A stretch of DNA of 64,000 nt from Congeria kusceri. Taxonomy: Eukaryota > Mollusca > Bivalvia > Myida > Dreissenidae. Shown piece after piece: positions 18,601-28,049 of this stretch. The DNA is taken from positions 46,113,847 to 46,177,846 of the forward strand of contig CM051024.1 in NCBI GenBank assembly GCA_027627225.1. Direction: 5' to 3'. The translations under genes were made by a program, and so were the position numbers. Under the pieces are notes generated by a model. It saw only the letters and a program-made list of their open reading frames with translations. It was not told where the DNA came from and did no database searches. The first letter of the stretch is position 1. Each line of letters opens with the position of its first letter.

Positions 18601-21196
18601 GCTTCCAAAAGCCTGGCCATTCACTGTAACAACATATATTTCCAAGACTTCCACATCTGCACACATTCTGCTATTTAAGTTTATTTATTGTTTTACACAT
18701 TCAGTTCAAATTAATGCAAGATATTGATAGAAAAATAATTATTAGTAACAATTCAATGATCGGAAGCCAAAACCAAGTGTGCATTATATAATTGATCTAA
18801 AGATACTTTATTTTGGCATTAATCCATCAAATGATGTCTATGCAACAGGACAGGTTTTCCTACCGTTTGTCACCTGGTTTCCTTAATCTGCTAACCAATC
18901 GCAGGTCTCATAGATGAGGATCGATCTGAGACTCCGGTACGCAAACTCAAGAAGAAAAAGAAGCATTTACGTAAAAATAAACTCGCTCCGTCAGACGATG
19001 AATACGAGCTTTCTGATGTGCAGACCACACCAAAAAAACGTTCCGCAGATTGGACTCGAACTCAAAGTCCTCTGGCTGTCAATGGCCTTTCTCACAGTAG
19101 GTTACTCGAGCCTAACCTGCTGTGAAAGAGTAAGGTTATGAAATCACCTTGAGCTATGGTTTACGGTGGAAAATCAGTATGTAATTCACATAATTTGATT
19201 TATTAACCTACTGTTTCACAGTAGTTTACTCAAGCTGTGGATATAGGTGGAACAGCACTATTTTTAATTTGCATAATTTGATTTCGTAACCTGCTCTTTA
19301 GTAGTAGACGTTACTAGGTAGTTGAGCTGTGGTTAACAGTGGAAAATGACTGCTTGTATTTCACATAATTTGATTTCGTAACCAGCTCTTTACAAGTAGG
19401 TTACTTGAGCTATGGTTATAGGTGGAAAAGCACAATTTTTATTTCGCATATTTTGATTTCTTAACCTGCTCTTTACCAGTAGGTTACATGAGCTGTGGAA
19501 AAGCACTAAAAAAAAGTTGTTGTTTTATTCGCATATTTGATTTCTTGTATAATAGGATTGAAAGTTTAGGTCACTTGATACCTAATGTTGTAAAGTGTTC
19601 ATATTTATAGAAAAGAAGTAAGTGTACACTATATGGTAATACCTGACACACTGGTATCATGTAATGCATACACAACTTAAAAAGCAGTATCATGTTAGCA
19701 AACCTGAATACAGGAAGTTTAAAAAGCAAGGGTCATCATACTAAAAAGGTAATCCCGGTAAACTTGCAAGGATTCTGTTGTTAGAGATTTCATCATATTA
19801 AGTACATAGCTTCAGTTTTTGTCAGTCATGGAAAAAATTGCCTGTCAAAACAAGCTACCGGTATATATGTTTACACTCTATTTAAAAAAAGTGTAACCAA
19901 TGTACCTGGTATTCAGTTTCAGAAGTCAAAAACTAAACATCGTGTTCTATAGTAGTCCAGTACTAGACAATGTGTAGGTACGATCAGGAATTTTTGTGTC
20001 GCCTGAAAAGGCAACATATAGGGGTTACTTTTGGTGGCGTCGGCAGTGTCGGCGGCGGCGTTGTTTGCGTCGGCGGCGTCCCCTTCAGCTTGTGCAGACA
20101 ATAACTTCACAAGTTTTTGTGCTATCGTTATGAAACTTCATGGAAGTGTTAGTAGGCATAAAAGGAAGGTCAAGTTCGTTTTTCGGCATAAAGGCTCGTG
20201 CAGATAATAACTGAAAACGTTTTTGTTCAATCTTCCTGAAACTTTCTAGAAGTGTTAGTAGGCAGAAAAGGAAGGTTAAGTTCGATTTTCGGCATAATTG
20301 CTCTAATCATACTTGAGTTATGCCCCTTTTTTTAATTGTTGAAATAAGGGTTGTTGTGACAACAACTTGAGAAGTTTTTGTGAAATCATTTTGAAACTTT
20401 AGGGAAGTGTTAGTAGGCATGAAAGGAAGGTTAAGTTCGGTTTTCGGCAGAATTGCTTTTATTGCACTTGAGTTATGCCCCTTTCTTGAAAAAAAAAGTT
20501 CAAATGAGGCTTGTGCAGAAAATAACTTGTAAAGTTTTTGTGCAATTATTATCAAACTTTAGTTAAGTGATAGTAGGCATAAAAGGAAGGTTGAGTTCGG
20601 TGTTCAGCATAATTGCCCTTATGGTACTCCAGTTATGCCCCATCAGGCGACACATCCGACTCGCGTAGTTCTATTTTCTTTTTAAACTGTTAAGTATTGA
20701 TTTGTTAAACTGTTTACTAGTTTATAAAATTAAGGAAATTAATTTTACTCCAGATAATGTGTTCTCTTTTTAAAGATTTCGAATATTTAATATTCTTATA
20801 TTCATTTGTAGTGGGGTTTTTTTTCATATTGCACATATAATTGCAAAACCATGGTATTTTTGTTTACGTTTGATAACAGTCAAAGTCTATCAGTATGATG
20901 ATACTTTTTAAAATGTATTTAAAACAAAATTGAGGTGTTAATAACTTAAAATATTTTAGCATTCTTATTTGTGCATGTAAAACTCCATTTTCAACAGCAG
21001 TAGAGAAATTTCAACACTAGTTTCGTTATTAGGGCACTTTACCAAGTCCTTATACAGAGCATAGGTGTTTCCTTAAAATATTTGTGTTGTGATTTCAGCA
21101 AAATGGGGCCTTGTGGAGGACTTGTCAGGCGATGAAATTGCACCCGTGAATCGATCTCGACCGAACTTTGATTCCGAAGAAGACCCTGTCTGGTGA
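9580..21196 (+). CDS. ARL13B: ARL13B, ciliary Arf-like GTPase (nine exons, 597 aa)
   Basis: Exons 9580-9626, 11506-11576, 12169-12415, 13064-13169, 13991-14193, 14855-14981, 17344-18046, 18905-19096 and 21099-21196 sum to 1794 nt, with every GT-AG junction in phase. ARL13B is a membrane-anchored atypical GTPase of the cilium; it is a GEF for ARL3 and supports ciliary lipidated-protein traffic and Hedgehog signalling. Visible motifs are P-loop GLDSAGKT (residues 24-31), PTVGF (46-50), DLGGG (66-70, with the family's Gly in place of the catalytic Gln), NKED (125-128) and CSAI. R74 and W77 match human R79 and W82, sites of Joubert mutations. An acidic/basic coiled coil follows (about 180-270), then a long disordered tail. 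The start MGNCVSC replaces the human palmitoylated N-terminus. At 597 aa it is longer than the 428-aa human protein; the extra length is mostly exon 7. Identity is firm, and exon 1 is supported by phase and by its lipidation motif. Confidence 0.93.
10491..10585. repeat. 18-bp minisatellite, five copies plus a part
   Basis: Five perfect copies of GGCTGAATCTATAGGAAT followed by a partial GGCTG, in ARL13B intron 1. Perfect identity means recent expansion. Confidence 0.95.
10956..11023. repeat. 30-bp-arm hairpin in ARL13B intron 1
   Basis: The left arm, 10956-10985, pairs with the right arm, 10994-11023, at 28 of 30 positions around an 8-nt loop. The arm core is GTTTAAACAATGTTTGTT. It may be a tiny foldback element or simply a palindrome. 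Confidence 0.9.
11506..11576 (+). CDS. ARL13B: ARL13B exon 2 (P-loop)
   Basis: Acceptor TTTCAG at 11505 and donor GTAAGA at 11577. Encodes NVTLAVLGLDSAGKTTTAKA and onward, the beta-1 strand and G1 nucleotide-binding loop. It joins exon 1 in phase 2 (AG|A, Arg) and exon 3 in phase 1 (G|AA, Glu). Confidence 0.95.
12169..12415 (+). CDS. ARL13B: ARL13B exon 3 (switch regions)
   Basis: Acceptor TTCTCAG and donor GTAAGC. Carries switch I (PTVGF), switch II (DLGGGRRIRDIWKDY) and the beta-4 strand YVVDSS. It is noticeably more GC-rich than the flanking introns, as expected for conserved coding sequence. Confidence 0.96.
12585..12812. mobile_element. foldback MITE-like element, family 2, copy 1
   Basis: Terminal inverted repeats of about 38 bp (AGAATACTAGGTTAGTGTTG, ACAGGTAAGTTTATTT and the complement ending ACCTGGCATTCT) flank a short centre containing AACCTAAACCACGAGCC. 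A tail ends in GATGGGATAAAAT. The same architecture recurs at 25874-26240. No transposase is encoded. It sits in ARL13B intron 3. Confidence 0.75.
13064..13169 (+). CDS. ARL13B: ARL13B exon 4 (NKxD)
   Basis: Acceptor TTTTACAG and donor GTAACT. Encodes the G4 box LANKEDLVEHVDECE and HKCVCKM, aligning with the human LANKQD to HKCLCQI block. Ends in phase 0. Confidence 0.95.
13230..13420. repeat. probable dispersed repeat fragment in ARL13B intron 4
   Basis: Contains GTTATACGCCCATTTG, CTTTGTCCGGAGCATAACTT and a CCAAGGTCAAGGTCAC tail. This kind of text (TCAAGGTCAAGGTCAC) is shared with the tandem fields at 28-29 kb, but I found no second full copy in the window. Confidence 0.35.
13991..14193 (+). 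CDS. ARL13B: ARL13B exon 5 (end of G-domain, coiled-coil start)
   Basis: Acceptor GAATAG, then GAAATGTGCTCGGCC (EMCSA), continuing the human IEPCSAI block. The exon covers the last helix of the G-domain (MKWLCAVLDQMFDEL) and the start of a Glu/Lys/Arg-rich coiled coil. Donor GTAATA follows CG. An apparent internal ATG at 13994 is not the start. Confidence 0.93.
14252..14596. repeat. ~32-bp minisatellite, about 11 copies, ARL13B intron 5
   Basis: Unit GTTACTCTAGAGCTTTTTGC plus TAAGATATAGTA. Units in the second half are more uniform than the first few, pointing to polar homogenisation. Confidence 0.95.
14855..14981 (+). CDS. ARL13B: ARL13B exon 6 (coiled coil)
   Basis: Acceptor ATAACAG and donor GTGAGC. 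Encodes TKKEEEERKRLGIEKVEEAE, then an acidic segment and PFRRLDSEEIKRK. The GEDPFRRL text is reminiscent of the NPFQPI position in the human tail, a loose match only. Ends in phase 0. Confidence 0.9.
15281..15340 (+). CDS. ARL13B: possible alternative terminal exon of ARL13B
   Basis: A good acceptor (AATATTCCAG) is followed, in the phase left by exon 6, by IEEYESRKQMNQSLPEVSN and a stop at 15338-15340. AATAAA lies 247 nt on, at 15587-15592. Use of this exon would give a 286-residue isoform lacking the long tail. Alternatively the first 48 nt could be a cassette exon ending before GTCTCA, but that is a poor donor. Not part of the main model, and low confidence without RNA data. Confidence 0.35.
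   Translation: MEEYESRKQMNQSLPEVSN
15661..15891. mobile_element. foldback element family 1 (TGAGGCGTGTCG), copy 1
   Basis: Begins TGAGGCGTGTCGTGG and ends with the complement, CCCACGACATGCC. Inner modules AAGTGTCGTCC recur in alternating orientation. The left inner hairpin is damaged (CAGTCCGCATACAG), while the right one (GCCTGTGCAGACTGCACAGGC) is intact. Lies in ARL13B intron 6. Its small ORFs are not genes. Confidence 0.85.
16646..16909. mobile_element. foldback element family 1, copy 2
   Basis: Full-length about 264-bp form: TATGAGGCGTGTCGTAG at the left and CTACGCGCCTCATA at the right, matching as inverted ends. Both inner hairpins (GATTAGCCTGTGC / GCACAGGCTAATC type) are present. Also in ARL13B intron 6, about 0.75 kb from copy 1. 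Confidence 0.9.
17344..18046 (+). CDS. ARL13B: ARL13B exon 7 (long disordered tail)
   Basis: A T9 tract and CAG form the acceptor, and GTGAGT the donor. The exon begins in phase 0 with EEKYKASKAKEKERQKQLKE, ending the coiled coil. It then runs through Asn/Asp/Ser-rich, low-complexity sequence with a basic KKRNKKLKNK patch. This exon accounts for most of the extra length over vertebrate ARL13B. Confidence 0.9.
18905..19096 (+). CDS. ARL13B: ARL13B exon 8 (basic patch and KLAP motif)
   Basis: Acceptor AATCGCAG and donor GTAGGT at 19097. Encodes a polybasic stretch (RKLKKKKKHLRKNK) followed by LAPSDDEYELSD. Human ARL13B has a basic stretch, then RVEP and an acidic stretch, in the same relative place; RVxP is the ciliary targeting motif. 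Here residues 527-530 read KLAP. The donor choice was fixed by phase with exon 9. Confidence 0.88.
19085..19530. repeat. tandem repeat (~95 bp) that includes the ARL13B exon 8 splice donor
   Basis: About five degenerate units with CAGTAGGTTACTTGAGC, then TGTGGTTATAGGTGGAAAA, then CGCATAATTTGATTTC. The first unit begins inside exon 8 (CTCACAGTAGGTTACTCGAG). Later units still carry GTAGGT or a close relative. Confidence 0.8.
19996..20653. mobile_element. 658-bp element with 11-bp inverted ends and internal tandem units
   Basis: Bounded by GTGTCGCCTGA (19996-20006) and its exact complement TCAGGCGACAC (20643-20653). Inside are a GGCGGCGTCGGC-rich segment and about four diverged units of 105-165 bp with AGTTTTTGTG, TGAAACTT, AAGTGTTAGTAGGCATAAAAG and GAGTTATGCCCC. 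No coding potential. It lies in ARL13B intron 8. Confidence 0.7.
21099..21196 (+). CDS. ARL13B: ARL13B exon 9 (C-terminus)
   Basis: Acceptor GATTTCAG. Encodes KWGLVEDLSGDEIAPVN and an acidic end, DSEEDPVW, then TGA at 21194-21196. The phase-1 join to exon 8 gives Thr (A|CA). Very short, but the only downstream acceptor I found that gives a clean terminal exon. Confidence 0.8.
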
Positions 21197-21481
21197 AGAA
21201 AAACTCTGTTGTGAAGAAAACCATCCTCGGCGAAGAAAATTTACTTGGATTGGGCATTTATCAAAGATTGATTATTTTCATGTTATGTTTTTCTCCTGAA
21301 TCCTGACTGGCAGGTAAATGGTGATCTGGGGACCTCATTCCAGATACATCTTAAGTTAATCTTAAACTATTTTTACTTAAGTTACAATTTTAGTAATGCA
21401 TTACCGATATTGCTGCACATAGATGTGTGGATCTGTTGACAGTTGGGTCAACTATTGTAGAAATTATGGGAGCTGATAATT

Positions 21482-21487
21482 AATAAA
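21482..21487 (+). terminator. ARL13B polyadenylation signal candidate
   Basis: AATAAA about 286 nt after the stop codon, within TTAATAAACACTGCG. It is the first canonical hexamer I found downstream of the stop on this strand. Confidence 0.55.
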
Positions 21488-21499
21488 CACTGCGCAATG

Positions 21500-22020
21500 T
21501 CACATACATGGAATACAAAGTTAAAGAAAAATAAGGATAAGATGGTACTTGGCCGTGGTTGTAAAAAGTCCATCTCAGCTGCTGTGGAGTTGTGGAAACT
21601 GGCACAGACATTTTAATTGTTTCTGTAAGAATATGTTACTTATACAGTACAATGCAGTGTATGTTTATTAAGGTGTTTTCCTTACCAAAGAAGGAATTTA
21701 GTCATTTACAGGAATTTGGTTTTGATGCCATGTGTGTTAATTAAGGTATATTCCTTAACAAATAATGAATTTAGTCATTTACAGAAATTTGTTCATTTAC
21801 AGTAGATGCCTTTATTGCCAGCATTATATATATGTGATTTTGCATTTCTAGAGTTTGTGTGAAGATAAAATTATGGCAATTGTTAAATATTTAATTTAAA
21901 TGACGCTCTTATTGGCAATATGTGCTGTCCGACTCTTAACTTGTACAAAATACATATATATCCTTCAAACATGGTTCAGTTCAAATGTACTATGCATAAA
22001 TTAATGCTATATATATTATA
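21500..22020. other. intergenic, no gene seen
   Basis: Downstream flank of ARL13B. The text AAGGTGTTTTCCTTACCAAAGA with GAATTTAGTCATTTACAG recurs once at about 21670-21720 and 21745-21800 as a short direct duplication. Nothing else is evident. Confidence 0.5.
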
Positions 22021-22164
22021 TATGAGGCGTGTCATGGGAAAACCAGGATTATTGCACGTGGGTAAAGTGTCGTACCGGATCAGCCTGTGCAGTCCGCACA
22101 GGCTGACATGGGACAACACTTTACACACATGCATTAAGCTCGGTTTTCCCACGACACGCTTCAT
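22021..22164. mobile_element. foldback element family 1, short form, copy 3
   Basis: Only about 144 bp: one TGAGGCGTGTCATGGG end, a single inner hairpin (CAGCCTGTGCAGTCCGCACAGG), and the inverted end CCCACGACACGCTTCATA. The central part and one hairpin of the full element are absent, so this is either an internal deletion or the minimal form. Confidence 0.88.
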
Positions 22165-23110
22165 ATTTTGATTTTTAGCCTTTTAGTGTTAACAGAAAAC
22201 GTACATGACATTGCTTTTCTGTGATATATTTAGATCTGAATGCTCAATTCATGTATAGGTACACTGTATTCACTTATTGTAATTTTTTACAAGTAAACGA
22301 ATTGAGAATTTGTTTTCTGTTATTCTCGTTGAATAACCTATAACCATGTAAAAAACACCCATGCAGATTCATGAAGAAGTATATGGCTCGTTATTCATGT
22401 GCATTGTTTTGGAATTGCAAATTACATGTGTACATCTATGTCTGTTAAGAAAGTTCACTTACATTTTTCACTTACAGATTTTTTGCATGTAGAAAACGTA
22501 CATATATATTTAATGGCGAAACTATTTTTGTACTGTTATCACCAAGAAAAGCAGTACCCTATATGACAATCCAGTTTGAGATTACCATGACAAATGTTTG
22601 GCATTCATATCAAATGTGCAGTGCGAGCCAAAGTGTGGAAACTCACATGTAGATTTACAGTTAACATTGTTTCACACTGAGACATTCTATGTTTGCGCTG
22701 AGTTGTTCAATGCTGGCGCTGAGACATAGGAAAAAGTTTCAGATTTTTCAATTTTGCAAAATTCATCTCGTACTTGAATATTACCCCAGAAATATGAAAA
22801 TTTCAGCATTCAATTAGCTATGTTGGCAACTGGTAACGCTGATATATTCATTTATATAACTCTGTGATATTTGAGGTCTTAGATTCTCTGAAACTGTCTC
22901 ATGAATCTGAACTTTTTTAACTATAAACACTTGTATGATAATTTCACATCTGTAGATGAGTCAGTAGATCATGGATGATATTACTTTTGATTTTTGAATC
23001 ATCAGATGTTATTCTTGAAGTTTGATACCTTTCATTTGATATATTGATAAAGAGTTTTGATATTGTATTCTTACGTATGAATTCCTGCAATCTCATTTTT
23101 AGCTTGACTT
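22165..23110. other. intergenic, no gene seen
   Basis: AT-rich sequence. CGCTGAGTTG / CGCTGAGACATAGG short repeats near 22690-22730 are the only local structure I noticed. Confidence 0.5.
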
Positions 23111-23114
23111 CTCA

Positions 23115-23562
23115 GAATAGTTAGAGCTATTCTACTCACCCGTTTGTCTGCGTCGGCGTAATGCTCTGGTTAAGGTTTGTGTGCAACAAAAGTGCATATC
23201 TCTGTAACTGCTACAGATATTCAATTGAAACTTCACACATGTCTTCGGGGTCATTATGTGAGGTCACTGACCAAGACCCATAACTCTGACCTGCAATTTA
23301 GCAGAATTATGCACCTTTTTGTACTTAGATATTCAGTTCAAAGTTTGCGGGCAACAACTTCATATATCTATATCTACTACAGATAATCAGTTAAAACTTC
23401 ACACATGTCTTCAGTGTCATTATGTAAGGTCACTGGCCAAGGCCCATAACTGTGACCAGCATTCTAGCAGAATCATGCACCTTCTTTGTACTTACAAAGG
23501 CCCATAACTCTGACAATACGGATTGAATAGTCGAGCGCGCTGTCCTGAGACAGCTCTTGTTT
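23115..23562. repeat. element with two ~165-bp direct repeats
   Basis: Units at about 23174-23342 and 23341-23505 share CAACA, CTACAGATA, TTCA.TT, AAACTTCACACATGTCTTC, GTCATTATGT.AGGTCACTG, CCATAACT and GCAGAAT.ATGCACCTT. Left flank GAGCTATTCTACTCACCC and right flank GAGACAGCTCTTG frame the block. Probably a mobile non-coding repeat; the open frames inside are artefacts. Confidence 0.65.
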
Positions 23563-23564
23563 TC

Positions 23565-25870
23565 TCTTGGATGTAAAAACATAGAATCATAGAATCTGCT
23601 ATACTTTCTATGACAATCAAACAATACACATACATTGTTTTTGGTGTTCATTTGGTAATGTTGACTTATAATGTTTCTTAACTATCTTGTTTTTGTGGTT
23701 GTTACTTATTTTTGTTTGCATCGTGTATGTATGTGTACATCATGATCTTTTAGGGTCAAGGGCATAAAATAAGTCTGTCACATGGATTTCTTTGTGTGAT
23801 TATGATATTTGTTCTAATAATCAAAATATTATGTATTGTACTTAATTTACGTGTACCTTTTGTTTTATCATCCGTTGGTTGAAGCATTTCATAAAGTTTG
23901 ACTAAGTGCATGTTTTTTTAAAGTAGTATATAGTTTTATTCTCAGAGTTAATCTTATCTTTAGAGGTATTTAGAAACATAAAAATTACGGTATGAATAGT
24001 AGCATATGTGTGTTTATACATGCTCTGATCATAAACAAGAAATGTCTTTAAAAAAGACAATCGGCGTTGAAATTAATATTGAGATGTCATTTAAAAATTA
24101 CCTAAACAGACGGCCAAGATGATCGGTTACGTGACTTCTCAGACCCCAGATTTTTTGGTCCCCACCAATAAGAGGAGACTTATAGGACCCCAGATTTTTC
24201 GGACACTATAAGAAAACTTCTCGGACCCAAAAGTTAATTTGAGATAAATTTATTAATTTAAAAATTAAATAAAATTATCATTAATATATATGCTGTGAAT
24301 AAACCAATCATATAGCTCCATGTTTCCACCAGTGGTATATGAATAACCAAAATAATTTAGGTTAACATAATTGTTATCTGAATTTGTCAAGTCAATTAAA
24401 CAAATTAACAATGTAAGAAAATAATTTCGGGAATGAATTAAAATTATTATGTATCAGACGAGTCTATATAGTTATTTATAGTACCGGTAATATACCATTC
24501 ATGTTAGTTATCTAATATAATAACGATTTGAAGTCGAATAAGCATTTATACTGTGTATCCCAATAAAAAGCAATAGTCAGGGAACATTCAGCGATTTTTG
24601 AAATGTTCATACTTTAATTTTGATAACGCAACCATAAAAATTCATTAGACTTTGACGATTTTAAATTATATCAGTAGAAATATGCTATATCAGGGGTTCC
24701 TGTGTATAATTAGTATTGCAAATTGTGTATTCATGCTACGCTAATAACAATTCGACGTATTCCGAACCTTCTTTCATAACATTTTATCTACAGAAAATGT
24801 AGCATCTTTTTATAGATTAAATAACATCTAATAGAGAAGTTGATAGAAAGATGCAATAATAAATAATGGTTTATAAATCGTAACCACAATTTTAATTGAA
24901 GTTAACAGTAAGTTAATAAATATAAATTCCCCATTTATTAAAATTTTTGGTTTATGATTCTCTGAACGCCATTATTGATGCATGTATGAGTATATTAACA
25001 CAGCTATACAACGGTTGCTTTCTACGCACGCTATTTTTAGAATGACACTACTGATTCTGGAATGTGATGAACTCGCTAGAATCAATGGGCTACATGGAAC
25101 GGCAACACTGTGAATGAGATTTATGAATGGGAACATTGCACAGTTGCTATTTATAGAGCGTATACCGCTTATATAAATGTAGGCTAAACAAAATAATTAT
25201 TTCGTTACGGGAATGAATATAGCATTCTGTTTATGGCATTCAATGAGAAAATACGTTCATAATTAGCCTCAGTTCTAAAGTATATGTTGAAGATATGTTT
25301 ATAACATTTTAACCGCTTATGTAAACAATTATGTAAATTTGTAATCCCCCAAAGTATGCAACAGTTATTGGTGTACGTTAAACCATTTTTTGAAGTTTGC
25401 ATTCCCTATAATTAGAAAATGTGCCCAATTCTATTGGTATTCAATTTTCCCGCTGCATAATTATTGCAAGAAAATCTGGGTCAAAAGTGATCTTAGACAG
25501 CTACGCCGAAAAAAACAACTGTTTGTACCTCACGTTGGACATTAGTATGGAAGCAATGGGCATAAAATAGTCAAATGTGCATGTTATTACTAAATTTATT
25601 ATTGTTATTTTAATTTATTTATTTTGTTACTTTTTTGTGCTTTTATGTATATATTCTCTACTTCTTGACTTGTTACAATCGCATGTGGTCATAACAGGCA
25701 AGGATGTACATGAGTTGTTATATTAGAAGCATTGAGAAAAGTTGTTTTTGTTTCCATTATATGAATTGTATTGATTCCCGGTATACCTTCCTAAAATTAT
25801 TATTTTCCTTGCCTGGCATTAATTATAAAGTAATTTAAAGGCATTCGATTTATTAAACTTCGGTATTGCT
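23565..25870. other. AT-rich intergenic DNA
   Basis: No gene is supported on either strand. A short direct repeat of GACCCCAGATTTTT occurs at about 24142 and 24187. Confidence 0.5.
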
Positions 25871-25873
25871 TAT

Positions 25874-26240
25874 AGAGAATACTAGGTTAGTGTTGAATAC
25901 AGATAAGTTTATTTAGCGAGGCTAAGAAAAACCTAAACCACAAGCCTTGGCAAGTAGTTGAGATTTTCGTGCTGAGCAAATAAACTTATATGTATTCAAC
26001 ACTTACCTGGTATTCTATTTATCATTTTCTGTCTTTATTTTGAAAATAAACAAAAGAAAATGGCTGAATAACACGGAAAACATCAAATGTCTCGAAAAAA
26101 ACAACAAAATAACGTCTTTATAATGCATGTGTTTGCTGTATTCACCAAGGTGGAATACAGCTAAGTTTATCCCATGGGGTGTTATTTCGTCAATGCAGGT
26201 GTGACGGTGCATCAACGCAGGCGTGACGATGGGATAAAAT
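25874..26240. mobile_element. foldback MITE-like element, family 2, copy 2
   Basis: Starts AGAGAATACTAGGTTAGTG. The first hairpin closes with ACACTTACCTGGTATTCT, and the tail ends GACGATGGGATAAAAT as in the copy at 12585-12812. It carries about 140 extra bp (26025-26165) after the first hairpin. No protein is encoded. Confidence 0.75.
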
Positions 26241-26244
26241 TGGG

Positions 26245-27950
26245 TTTGAAATATGAACAAGAAATAGTCAACTGAAATAGAAAGAAATATACAGAATTGG
26301 AATCAAAACATCCCAACAACTGTTGAGTAAAGAAATATTAATAAATAAATAAATAATACTTTCTTATTAATAATAATAAGTACAATCGTCAGTTAATTCC
26401 TGTAAATAATTTACATATGAGTGACACATGACATAATTCTTGTGATTCATTTATAATTCATTAACACATAACCCTGGACAAACTGAAATTAACTTATTTA
26501 TTTACCAGTATTTATTTTTTGCTATTATATTATTTGTATATAGTATCCTCATCGTAGTGTCAAAGCGGTGAATATATGTGCTGTTATTTATGTGTAATTT
26601 ATTAGAAACAGTGTCCTGCTTTTTCCTGTTGTTTTGTTCGTAAATAAATATCGGTAGTTTTTATACCATATCCTACTATTCATTCTGTAGACTTTTGCAT
26701 CCAAACTAATCACATACAAATGATTCATGTCAGCCAGTTTTGTCCACCTTAACGTGGCACATGAATTAAAGCCCTAAATTGCAGAATGGTATTACAGATT
26801 TTAAAACAAATACTTTCAAGTACAAATGTATATCAATGTAATACAAAGCTATTTGCTCATATGAATACGCCATAAATCAAAATGTCACAAAACAGTGCAA
26901 CATTTTTTTAAATTTTCTTTATTATTATTTGTTTTAATTCTGAGACAATGTTGTTGCCTGTGGTTGTTTTTTGCTAACGTAAATGCACATACACGATTTA
27001 TTTGTACCTGCTCTTGCCAAGGCGCATCACTTCAGAGTGGTCTTTGTTATAAATAATAATTGAAGTTGACTCCTGAACACCACCATATCTCAGCTTTTGT
27101 GTAATCATTTTACATCTTGTATTTGTGATCTAAGTTCAGCCAATAGAATTTTCCATCCATCTCTGTAAATATATTATATTTTCAATATATTTATAGTCCA
27201 TTTTTGGTACAAAAGTCTAAATTTTAATGTAGTTCTTTTATTACGCAATACTCAGTAGTAATTTTATAACACGTGGCTAGGCTATTAGGAAGGTATAATA
27301 TTTAATTATATTAATTATATTAATCAATGGGATTGATTGTTATTAGTAATATTTTGTCATAGTTGTTTAAAATTAATCTCGTTTTTTGTTATTTTTGGTT
27401 CTGTTGTTTATAATAAGCCCAGAAGCTTCTTAACATTACAGCTTTATGTTAAAACAAATGTTTTGATTGAAAGGCATTTGACTGTATTAGGATAGCCAGA
27501 GATCTATTAACAAACAAAAAAATTTATTGACAGATCTTTGGGATAGCAAGTGCTTAAATATGAAGTTCGTATCTCTGTCGAGAAAACAACAGTGTTAGTT
27601 TGTGTGTCGATCTGGTGTAAATATTAAGTAATTGCAAAACATGATATTACGGAATACACGAGTGTCAAATAAATTTGTAAATTGTTACAGTCCATAGTTT
27701 GTGCTTGCTTTCATTTTCTTACTTTTATCCAGTGCTGGTAAAACATAATGCATCTTTAATATTAAAATAGTAATAAATGTCGTATAACTAACTGCAAGTA
27801 TCCCACTTGGCCCGTAAGGAAAATCTAAACTTGGTTGGAACTTGGTTGAACAATGTAAAACATCAGTTCATTATTTACCAGAATAACACCTTATGATGTT
27901 AATTTATCTACATTTATCTTCTCATTTACCTCCGCTGTTCTGAGGTCCTT
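26245..27950. other. AT-rich intergenic DNA
   Basis: No supported gene, RNA or unit repeat. Includes simple ATAAATAAATAAAT and ATTAATTATATTAA patches. Confidence 0.5.
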
Positions 27951-27952
27951 TT

Positions 27953-27986
27953 TTAACCAAATTTTTCAAAGAAAAATTTCGGTTAA
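27953..27986. repeat. hairpin leading the 28-kb tandem field
   Basis: TTAACCAAATTTTTC and GAAAAATTTCGGTTAA pair almost perfectly around AAA. It sits about 100 nt before the first tandem unit and may mark one end of the mobile repeat. Confidence 0.7.
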
Positions 27987-28049
27987 TACATTGTGGTATG
28001 TCGTTGGGCGGGCAAGCGGGCTGGGTGGCGACGTCAACTTTTTGTTTCT

